Below the pieces are notes generated by a model. The model searched no databases and was not told the DNA's origin. It worked only from the letters and a program-made list of their open reading frames with translations. From positions 2,170,001 through 2,234,000 of the forward strand of contig CM022371.1 of NCBI GenBank assembly GCA_011800155.1: 64,000 nt of DNA. Direction: 5' to 3'. Shown here piece by piece: positions 55,802-64,000 of this stretch. The translations under genes were made by a program, and so were the position numbers. The stretch's first letter is position 1; the number at the start of each line of letters is the position of its first letter. The DNA comes from Flammulina velutipes. Its lineage: Eukaryota > Basidiomycota > Agaricomycetes > Agaricales > Physalacriaceae.

Positions 55802-57071
55802 CTACTCGATCTCTTGCAAAGATATGAAGAACACATTGTCCTTCTTAGAGCACTGCGCGAAAGAGTCGTGCAATCTGTCCCAATATCCTTCTACCAAGTC
55901 CAAGGCCACATCCTGACACCGATGGGCAGATATCCAGACCCTTTTTGTTCTCTCAGCCGCTTTCGCTAACATCTCGTCAAGCCCTCTCCATGATTCTATT
56001 TGTGTTATCATTGAAAGTTCCGACCAGCAGTTCCACCAGTTGAAAATGATGTTAATTGCGAGCTCTTCGATTATCCAGTCCTTGGTCTCTGTATCCAGAG
56101 CGTTACAGATGGTTTTGACACACCAAGCGACAATCTGTCGTGCTGGGCCAATATCGAACGAGACGTGTCGTGTCGAAACGATGGGAATGGGATCCGCATC
56201 CTTATCTAGAAACACTAAAGCAAAAGGTCAGTGATTGAGGAAATGTTAACATGAGAATGTACTAACGAACGTCGGGATAGCGAAACGTCAACTCGTCCAA
56301 AGGACTCGAAACTTTGGATAACAAGCGACATATGTCACGTTCGATGTGGTCTACTTCTTCTTCATCTTCATCGGTGAAGGATATCGTCAGGCGTTTGACG
56401 TTGGCAACGGAGAACAAGACGGGGTCGTCTCGCAATAAGAGATGGAGAATGCTGACACCACTTGCAGTCATGTCGATGTGAAGTGTTTCTGGTTCGGCTA
56501 GCTTCTTATCGCCGTGCCCTATCTGCTCCTCCATCACCTCCGAGTCCATGTACGAGCCTTCCGTTTCCACAAAACGGATATCTTTCAACGACGACATGCG
56601 AGTCAACCAAGTTATGCGTAGGTGACCATCCAGTAGCAAGTCGAAGAGGTCGGCCTGGTAGAACGTGATTGTGGTGAGTCGCCAGAAAGTTTCCATGTGA
56701 TGGGGAATGTAGTTTGGTAGTAAGTCCATGTAGCCGGACAATACAGCATGGTTGACATTTGGGAATAGGGCCAGTATGGTGAGGATGAACCGGGGGTCCT
56801 CTTCATCCTCTTCCTGTAAGCATTCGTCGAAGGATAATGTACGAACGAGGGCAGGAAGGGTATTAGAAAGCGCGAGCAGTTCGTACAGCTCGGTAAGAGC
56901 GCCTCTTTCGGAGGGTAGTTTGAGATGACTCCAGAGGTTTTGGCGGCTACACCGAAGGAATGACCGAGAAACGAGGCAGCAGTTAGACAGGGTATGTTTT
57001 GCTTTCAACTTGGGTTGGGTGAGAGCAATCTCATTAATTACGGCGTCAATAAGTTCTTGAGGAAGACGCAT
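55802..57071 (-). CDS. F-box-like protein (family member 2)
   Basis: Same two-exon plan as members 1 and 3. MRLPQELIDAVINEIALTQP, 'LSNCCLVSRSFLRCSRQNLW', 'LFPNVNHAVLSG', 'LKDIRFVETEG', then second exon 'VFLDKDADPIPIVSTRHVSF' to 'SKKDNVFFISLQEIE'. Start chosen at the conserved ATG; the upstream codon in frame is TTG. Likely SCF substrate receptor by analogy. Confidence 0.75.
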
Positions 57072-57206
57072 CCTAGGATGAAGCAACGAATGTAGGACGT
57101 AGGAGGATAAGAGACAGCCTTACTATTAGGGCCGTGATGACAGAAGCGACGGGCCGGCTTGCTAAACCACTTGCACTGGCTAAAATACATTTGTACAACG
57201 CAAATA

Positions 57207-58480
57207 CTACAGATAGAATTCAATCTCTTGCAATTGTCCGAATAATACATTAGTCTTCCCAGAACATCGCACGAAAGAGTCGGCCCTCAGTGTATGCCAA
57301 CATTTCTCTGCTGATTCCAACACAACATCCCGACAAGACTGGGCTGCTATCTTGACTCTTTTCGTTCTCTCAGCTGCTTTCGCTAGAACTCGGTCAAGAT
57401 CTTCCCATGACTCGCCCATGTCCTCGAAAAATTCCGATTTGGCGTTCCATCGATAGAAGATGATGTTGACTTCAACCTCTTCGATAGCCCAGCCTTCGAT
57501 GTCTGTATCCAAAGCGTTATCTATATTTTTAACCCACCAAGCCGCTGTCTCGGAGGGCTTGTAGTCGGTGATAATAGCAAAAGAGACGCGTCGTATTGAA
57601 GATATAGAAATTAGCTCGGCGCCCTCGTCTAAAGACACTGCAAAAGAAGGTAAGAAACCCAGTTAATAATAATTGGAAGATACGAACACGCGTCAGGGCT
57701 TCGGAAAACTAACTCATCCAGAGGATTGGACACTTTGGATAATAGATGGTGCATGATATCTTCAATGTGGTCTGCATCTCCTTCATCGGTATTGAAAGAC
57801 AACGTCAAGCGCTTGACGTTGGTGAGCGAGAACAAGACGGGTTCATCTCGCAACAGGAGGTGGGCTATGCTGACGCCGCTTGGAGTCATGTCGAGGTAAA
57901 GGGACTCTGGTTCGGACAGCGGCCCATCGTTCTCGGCCTCCAGGTCCTCCAAATCGTTTTCGTCCATGTGCGGACCAGATGTAGCTACGAAGCGGATGTC
58001 CTTCAATCCAGAAAGACGAGGCAAAAAGCTGGAACACAGATCCTCTCCCACGTCGTAGAACGTGATCTCGTTGAATGTGGCTGTGGTAAGCTTCCATGAG
58101 CTGACCATATATTCGTGGACCTCCTCTGGTAGACGGTCGAGAAGGCCGGACAGTATAACGTGGTTGACGTTTGGGAATAAGGCCAGGAGTTTTATGAAGA
58201 ACTGAGTTTGGTCGAGATCCTGGTCACAGCATTCGAACGAAAGTGTACGAACGAGGGCGGGAAGAGTGTCAGAGCTCAGTAGCGTATCATATAAATCGGA
58301 AAGGTAGTTTTCGGAGGGATCTGGGAGAGTGAGGTGACTCCAGAGTTTCTGGCGACTGGAATGAAGGAAAGACTGCGCCACCAGGCAGCAGGCAGAGAGT
58401 GTGTCCTTTGCATCGTGTTCAGTTTGAACGTTAGGAATCTCGCTTATTATAGCGGTAATGAGTTCTTGTGGAAGACGCAT
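57207..58480 (-). CDS. F-box-like protein (family member 3)
   Basis: MRLPQELITAIISEIPNVQT, 'LSACCLVAQSFLHSSRQKLW', 'LFPNVNHVILSG', 'LKDIRFVATSG', and second exon 'VSLDEGAELISISSIRRVSF' to 'SGKTNVLFGQLQEIEFYL'. Tandem with member 2 (135 bp between). An in-frame upstream start (MAVMKRVTG, 58576) exists but is outside family homology. Confidence 0.75.
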
Positions 58481-59086
58481 CTTGGGATGATGAGCGTAGA
58501 AAACAGGGAGGTTACAGCTCGGAGTAACCGGACCGGTCAACTCAGACTTGCCTGTAACCCTCTTCATTACTGCCAAATCCTGAGAGCTATTGAACTGGAA
58601 AATCCGCTAAAAACTACTCGCTAGACACTTTCAGGGCGCGACTCTGAGGAAAATCGCGTCGTGCGCCACTGAACTCTGGACTCTGTTGCAACCGTGTTTG
58701 CGTCGCCACTATTCTGAACCATGTCGCTTCGGCTTTCTCAACATCTTTCCTATGGCTCTTCAATGGCCAATTTCTCACGAGTCACCAGATCGACTCAGAG
58801 GACATGATGCATCTCCTCGTTGCCCTCCGTTTTGCGATGGCTCTTCTGGTAGTTCACGAACAGTTTGACATCTGTCCTTCTACTAGTGTTCAGAATCTAT
58901 TCGGCGCAGCAAGCTCGAAACTGGGGTCCATCTCTGTTCATCTCGGAGGTTTCGCCCATCCTGTCATCATCCATCTTTGCCTATCCATTGCCTATCTCAG
59001 GTAGACGCCCAGTCTATGTGCTTGCTCAACCATTTTGGGATAAGTGGGACCTTCAACAACGTGTTTTCCAATTAGCGCGCGCTTAG

Positions 59087-60083
59087 CCAAATTCTCCGTC
59101 AGCGGTTTTTACCCCTCCCTTGGGCTGGCAAACACAGGTCGTTATCCCTGAAAATCGGATGGATCTAGACAGGAACGTATTCGAATGTACTCGAGGACAC
59201 CTGAGGAGACTCATGAACTTAATCTTGCAGTTAACAAAGTGCCAAACAATACACGTTCCATCAGTAAACGGCATTTACCGACCTATTTCATTCTCTCTTT
59301 CGTACCACCACCTCGCCGTACACAACGACACGAACTGCATGCCCTCTTTCCGTTTATTGGATGATCTGAAGACCAAGGCGCCTACCAGCTGGGCTGACAG
59401 CTTAAACGAGCTCGCCGACTCGTATTATCCAGGCCAAGTCGATACTTCGGACTGGAAAAATGGACTGCTCCTGCGCGCAGATGAGCCTGCCCCAGAGCAG
59501 GCCTCTGCGTGTGCTCACTACAGTGTCCCCGTCCATATAGGTCCTTGTCGTTTCGCGAGTTCAACACTCGGTCCAGCACAATCTAACGTCCCCACAGACG
59601 CGACACATCTCGAGCACCTTTACCTCGGTAAATCGCGCCGGGTCTGCGATGCGCAACCATCGCAATCTCCTAACCTCACCGAGGAAGAAGAGCTGGCATT
59701 CATGTACGAGCAGATGTCTGTCCAAGACAGGTCGATGCAATCAGCCTATGCTACAAGTGTGTTCCGTCACTCCCCCACTCTTTCCCCGCAGTCTGATCCT
59801 CTGACGCAGCACCCCGAGCTTTCTATGCTCACTCTGGTGTTCAATCGTCGCAGAACCAGGCCTCGACAGGTGGGTGCTCACTAGCTCTCTTGCCACAGCT
59901 AACGGCCGGGCAATCCTAGCCCCACGTTCCCTGCAAGTAACGATACCGTCTTATGACCAGCCTCAGTTCAGGCAGCCTTCTGAGAGCAACCAGCCCCGTA
60001 TGCCCTCTCTCTTGTTCACTACTTCATAGATGTTAATTTCTCTGCTCACAGCCTCTCACTACAACACCACCGTCCGCCGCTAA
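59087..60083 (+). CDS. Unrecognised multi-exon protein (5' end unresolved)
   Basis: A TTAG acceptor at 59086 opens 'PNSPSAVFTPPLGWQTQVVI', continuing without stop to about 59872: 'NVFECTRGHLRRLMNLILQL', 'IYRPISFSLSYHHLAVH', 'SWADSLNELADSYYPGQVDT', 'TEEEELAFMYEQMSVQDRSM', 'ELSMLTLVFNRRRTRPRQ'. A GTGCTC-to-CTAG intron of about 46 nt then allows 'APRSLQVTIPSYDQPQFRQP', and a further intron gives '...PPSHYNTTVRR' and a stop at 60081-60083. The upstream exons, probably from ATG 58721 (MSLRLSQHLSYGSSMANF), could not be joined surely. No family recognised; acidic and Ser/Pro-rich, perhaps nuclear. Confidence 0.5.
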
Positions 60084-60567
60084 TGCGTAATAAACGCTAT
60101 GCTCCCGGCATTGATGATTTACGATCTACCCTTCGAACATTCTTCGTTTTATCCAACCAGAACATGCAAATCACTGGTGAATCCTTGTGTACAAATATTA
60201 TTTACTGTCATTATGCCTTTCGCTGGTGCCTACACCATTTCCAGTCTTTATTTAATGACTATGACAGTCTTTATACACCCTGTTCTCGAGTTGGAAGGCA
60301 ACGGGTAAAGAAAACGAAGCACCGGTTCCGCGAAAAGCGGTGCTGCGCCGATGTGAACGCACTTGTCAGTTTCGTCAGATGGCCCCCACGTCCACACTGC
60401 ATCAGTGACAATGAGGCGATGGGGTTTAATTTACCACTGAATCCCGCGAACAGACTCCCAACAGACTCCGACAGCCTGAGAGTAAGGTTGAGCAATCAGT
60501 GAGCACGCGGCAACTCCCGAAGTAAGTTACCTCTTGCCGCCAGGTTTGAGATGCTAAATTACACGCT
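60084..60567. other. Intergenic 484 bp, PIG-A promoter region
   Basis: No supported gene. A 7 bp-stem hairpin AGCACCG/CGGTGCT spans 60318-60344. The plus-strand frame 60083-60502 starts on the preceding stop codon (TAATG) and has no family match. Confidence 0.4.
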
Positions 60568-62357
60568 ATGGAACCCATCTCGATAGCGTATGTACTCACG
60601 CCCACTATAGGAGGACTCACTAATACATCATTAGTATGATAACAGACTTTTTCCACCCCAATGTCGGCGGGGTGGAAAATCATGTTTTCATGCTCAGCGC
60701 CAATCTCATACGTCGCGGTCACAAGGTAGTCGCGTGAATTGTTCCCTCCGACGCGTTATTGTTAACTTTACAGGTTATAGTCATTACTCACAGCCACCCG
60801 CCGGACCGGGTAGGTATTCGATGGTTGATACCCTCTCTGAAGGTGTATTATCTCCCCTTCGTGCCGATTGCCTCATCTGCGACGCTACCCAATTTTCTCA
60901 CGTTCCTACCCCATCTACGCACTATCTTGATCCGGGAGCACGTCCACCTCATACACGCACACGCGAGTCTGTCGTCACTTGGACACGAAGGCATCCTGCA
61001 TTCGCACCTACTGGGTGTTCGAACTGTGTTCACCGACCACAGCCTCTTTGGATTCGAGGACGCTGCTAGTATATTGACGAACAAGCTTTTGGCTGGAACA
61101 TTGCTCAATGTTGATGCAGTTATATGTGTATCACATACAGGGTGTGTATCGACCGTTTTGCTCTTCCACGTCCGCTAATGGGCTACTTTGCAGCCGAGAG
61201 AATACGGTACTGCGCGGAGAGCTTTTCGACACGGCTGAGGATGGGGTGTCTCTTGTCGTCCGGAATAATGTCTACGTGATTCCGAATGCTCTCGTCCCGG
61301 AGAACTTTCAACCAAGTCCTCCTAGTCCATCGGATACAAGTGAGCAGGCGAAGTTCTCAAATCCCTACCCACCTGATTGATCGTCATAGTCACCATTGTC
61401 GTCCTTTCTCGACTTGCATATCGAAAAGGAATCGATTTGTTAGTAGCTACGGCACCAAGGATATGCAAGGCATTCCCCAATGTCCGTTTCATAATCGGTA
61501 CGTCGTTTCGTAAGTAGAAATTCAAGGCTGCTAACCAAAAGCAGGAGGAGACGGACCGAAATTAATCGATCTTCTCCAGATGCGCGAGAAGTATCAGCTT
61601 CAAGATCAGATAGAGCTCTTGGGGCCTATAAAGCACACAGATGCCCGCTCCGTATGTTCCTTTCTGTCTCATGAAGGCTAACCCTGAACACGTTAGGTCC
61701 TGATACGAGGCTCCATCTTCCTGAACACCTCCTTGACCGAGTCGTTCGGTATTGCTATCCTCGAAGCGGCCTGTGCTGGACTGTATGTAGTGTCGACCCG
61801 CGTAGGTGGCGTGCCAGAAATTCTCCCCGACGATATGATCAGCTTTGCAGAGCCTGAGGAAGATGGTTCGTCATTCCAAACATCTCCTTGAGCAGTCATT
61901 CAACCACGTCAGACGTATTCCGGGCAATCGGTGAAGCCCTCAAGATCGTTCGCGACGGAAAGCATGACCCCATCAAGGCAAACGAGACAATCAGGTGTTT
62001 TTACGACTGGGCGCAGGTCTCTGAGCGAACTGAGGTTGTGTACGACAACGTTATGAAGTCGCCACAAATGGAAATATATGAACGGATGAAGAGGTAGCGT
62101 CAATTTTCCGTTGTATGTGCATCTGCTCAGCATTTTCTAGGACAATGGGATTGGGCCCGTTCGCTGGGCCTATTTACACTATCATTTTAGTCGTCGAGTG
62201 TATATTCTTCCTATTCCTGGAGTGGTGGTTGCCCAGAGATGAGATGGATTTTGTCAGTGAACATTGGAATCAGGAGAAGTTCGTGGAGGTGAGTCGTTCC
62301 TTTGCTGGGATTGTTATCCTTGAACTGAACATGACTTTGTAGATCGTTGATAAATGA
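60568..62357 (+). CDS. gpi3: GPI-anchor GlcNAc transferase catalytic subunit PIG-A/GPI3
   Basis: Exon 1 is only about 20 nt (MEPISIA), spliced over about 46 nt to '[20 protein letters not shown]', the GT4 N-domain. Then '[20 protein letters not shown]', '[20 protein letters not shown]', '[20 protein letters not shown]', '[16 protein letters not shown]', '[20 protein letters not shown]', the E-x7-E retaining motif '[20 protein letters not shown]', '[20 protein letters not shown]', and a C-terminal ER TM '[20 protein letters not shown]'. It starts GPI synthesis on ER cytosolic face. Ends 'IVDK', overlapping the VPS26 3' end. Confidence 0.93.
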
Positions 62358-63653
62358 CATCTTCCACATTGCAGGTATAGAATACAATAGATATACACTG
62401 TCCGATAATGCACGTTAATTCTATTGAACGAGTTAGACGTAGTCTCGAAGACGATGAAACGTCGCGAACCTCTGGTATTCTGAAAATCGTGATTTCCTAG
62501 GAACCAGTGAGCTCTGGACGGAGGTAATTTTGAAGGGAGACGAACCTGTTGTTTGAAATATCGTCTGTTCTCCTCGTCTACAAGCACGAGATTGAGGTAG
62601 TATCTGGTGCTGAACTTTTTATTCACATCCCGGAAAGTGGGTGTAAGTTCAAAGCCACCGAGGAACAGACGTATTGGGATAGTTTCGCCTGGCGGCTATC
62701 CGTCAGACTTCGAGTTATATAGTAGGGATGATACTCACCTCGAATGGGAGCACCGTCCATAATCTCGTATTTGGTGATAGTTTCGCTCTCATTATATTGA
62801 TTTGGAGGTGCGCCAGTTGTTTCTCGGCGGATGATGGAAAGTTCGGTGTGCTTGATCTTGATGCGGACGAGGAGGAAGTATATCTTGCCAACAATGACAT
62901 CCTTTAGATGGTACCTTGTAGATACGTTAGATGCTGGAAGCACATATAGAGGACGGAAGGCGTACTTTGACTTGTTATACTCGAATTCGATGTGCAAGCA
63001 GTCCTCGATGCCTACTTCCATCTTGATAGAGTTGTTGATATCAGGGGGCATGCGGTAAGAGTGCACGTAGATGTCGCGTTCCTTGGCTACATCGGCCATG
63101 CGACGGGATATTGAGACGCGAACGAAATATCTGCGGTACAGTTGAGCGCGTGGGGGAGCATAGGACGAGATGGGCGAACCGCAGCTTGACGTTGATGCCC
63201 TGGTAAGTTTCAAACTGTTTCTCGACATTCTTAAAGTTGAAGTCAAAGGTGGACGCCTGCCTCATGTCGCCTGGCGCTGCGAGCTCCTGGGACAGCGAGA
63301 GGAATTCATGGTGGTGGCCGCGGTCGTAGAAGAGTTCTACGACGTGTAAATCTCAGCGGGCTACGAGTGACGGAAGGGAGCACACCGATGCTGCCGACGA
63401 ACTCGACCTTGATGCCCTCGTGCGTGAGTTTCTTGCCGTCGCGGACTCTGATAGCGACCTGGGGAGAGTGAGTACGAAATGGATGGAGAAGTGTACTGCA
63501 ACGCGCCTGTCCGCCCACGGAGTCTCCGTCGTAGTAAATGGGACAGGAAATGACCTTTTCCTTGTCACCTTTAATATCTGCGTGTTTGCGAGCGTCCTCG
63601 CCGTCGAGGTTGATGTCGATGTCGATGGGGGACGCGAAAAAGTATGCAGCCAT
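62314..63653 (-). CDS. vps26: Retromer subunit VPS26
   Basis: Arrestin-fold subunit of the endosome-to-Golgi retromer. [20 protein letters not shown], '[16 protein letters not shown]', '[16 protein letters not shown]', '[20 protein letters not shown]', '[20 protein letters not shown]', '[20 protein letters not shown]', '[16 protein letters not shown]', '[20 protein letters not shown]', '[15 protein letters not shown]'. Most VPS26 proteins end near here, but this frame stays open about 55 more residues to a TAA at 62314. The true end may be earlier through an unseen splice. If not, its 3' end overlaps PIG-A's last exon. Confidence 0.85.
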
Positions 63654-63700
63654 GATGGTCGAAGGACAACCGGCGGCAAACAAGCTTTCCTTCGTCCATC

Positions 63701-64000
63701 ATGCGCTACGCAGTTTTGGTGACCGGTCCCGCAGGCGCTGGAAAATCGACATTCTGCGGTTCGTTCATGACCCACCTTCAAATGTCAAAAAGGACAGGCC
63801 ATCTCGTCAATCTCGACCCCGCAGCGTCGCCCACAAGCTTCGAGTACGAGCCAGTCATCGACATCAAGGACCTCGTCAGTCTCGACGATGTTATGAGCGA
63901 GCTCGACTACGGGCCAAACGGCGGCGTCGTCTACTGCTTCGAGTGAGTGAGTGCCCCAGCTTGAGCGTCGTTCATCCCGGTGCTCACTGCGACACAGATA
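63701..64000 (+). CDS. gpn3: GPN-loop GTPase 3 (5' part only)
   Basis: [20 protein letters not shown] with Walker A/G1 'GPAGAGKST', then '[20 protein letters not shown]', '[20 protein letters not shown]' with the Gly-Pro-Asn loop. First intron begins after 'YCFE' (about 63943). GPN3 helps RNA polymerase II assembly and nuclear import. Divergent from VPS26 by 47 bp. The gene is cut by the window end. Confidence 0.9.

Larger units (their letters stand above)
53114..58480 (-). repeat. Right copy of inverted segmental duplication (F-box, F-box, CipC, AKR)
   Basis: Read on the minus strand, the order is F-box, F-box, CipC, aldo-keto reductase, against CipC, reductase, F-box in the left copy (5382-9358). 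The CipC-reductase pair keeps order and spacing. The non-coding match continues to about 55702 upstream of CipC, and GAAGGATTACCAA (54727-54739) mirrors the left reductase promoter. The F-box genes are rearranged and doubled. Confidence 0.72.

Noticed and set aside
60318..60344. Hairpin AGCACCG/CGGTGCT as a possible ncRNA or terminator
   Set aside because: Only a 7 bp stem and no further RNA features; expected by chance in 64 kb.
60083..60502. 139-codon frame before PIG-A
   Set aside because: Starts in the stop codon of the previous gene (TAATG), no family match, and falls in the PIG-A promoter.
1..64000. tRNA, rRNA, CRISPR or phage features
   Set aside because: Scanning found no T-loop/anticodon arrangement, no rRNA stretch and no regular spaced repeats; the DNA is nuclear fungal.

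Overview
This 64 kb window is nuclear DNA of a filamentous basidiomycete, most likely an Agaricomycete. The evidence is dense single-copy genes split by many 45-60 nt GT-AG introns with CTNAC-like branch points, a stand-alone Nup96 gene, CipC-type and F-box-like gene families, and a secreted GH128/Asl1-like protein. No rRNA, tRNA, CRISPR or prokaryotic operon was seen. Both ends cut genes: a PUB-domain gene at the left and a GPN-loop GTPase at the right. All models are hand-spliced from sequence, so exon edges are approximate unless stated.

Layout. 0-5 kb: PUB-domain gene (-), a 639 bp non-autonomous hAT-type element in its 5' flank, and a patatin/Tgl-type lipase (-). 5.4-9.4 kb: CipC, aldo-keto reductase and F-box-like genes (+). 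9.5-23.2 kb: Nup96, a flavin-reductase-like protein, a voltage-gated K+ channel, two tandem DJ-1/PfpI genes, U1A/U2B''-like, ceramide synthase, Snf7 and Nem1. 23.4-37.5 kb: a small membrane protein, an MFS permease, a RING protein, two unrecognised proteins, SMC2 and IBA57, followed by a decayed copy of the IBA57 tail. 37.6-46.3 kb: AcpS-type PPTase, ELP2, GH128-like, MED20 and ORC4. 46.6-50.6 kb: an unknown one-pass membrane protein divergent from a FET3-type ferroxidase, sharing a 90 bp promoter. 50.8-58.5 kb: O-methyltransferase, then a second aldo-keto reductase / CipC pair and two more F-box-like genes (-). 58.7-64 kb: an unrecognised multi-exon gene, PIG-A/GPI3, VPS26 and GPN3.

Most genes are housekeeping: nuclear pore, condensin, ORC, Elongator, Mediator, splicing, ESCRT-III, retromer, GPI anchors, sphingolipid and lipid metabolism. 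The accessory part is the CipC/aldo-keto reductase/F-box set. It occurs twice in inverted orientation about 45 kb apart, with promoter DNA still recognisably related. The best regulatory signal is a perfect fungal iron-GATA site in the FET3 divergent promoter. The best mobile-element signal is the hAT-type element, with perfect 16 bp terminal inverted repeats and a perfect 8 bp target-site duplication. I found no wholly new multi-gene system; the strongest unexplained items are the unknown partner of FET3, the inverted stress-gene duplication and the unrecognised 59-60 kb gene.
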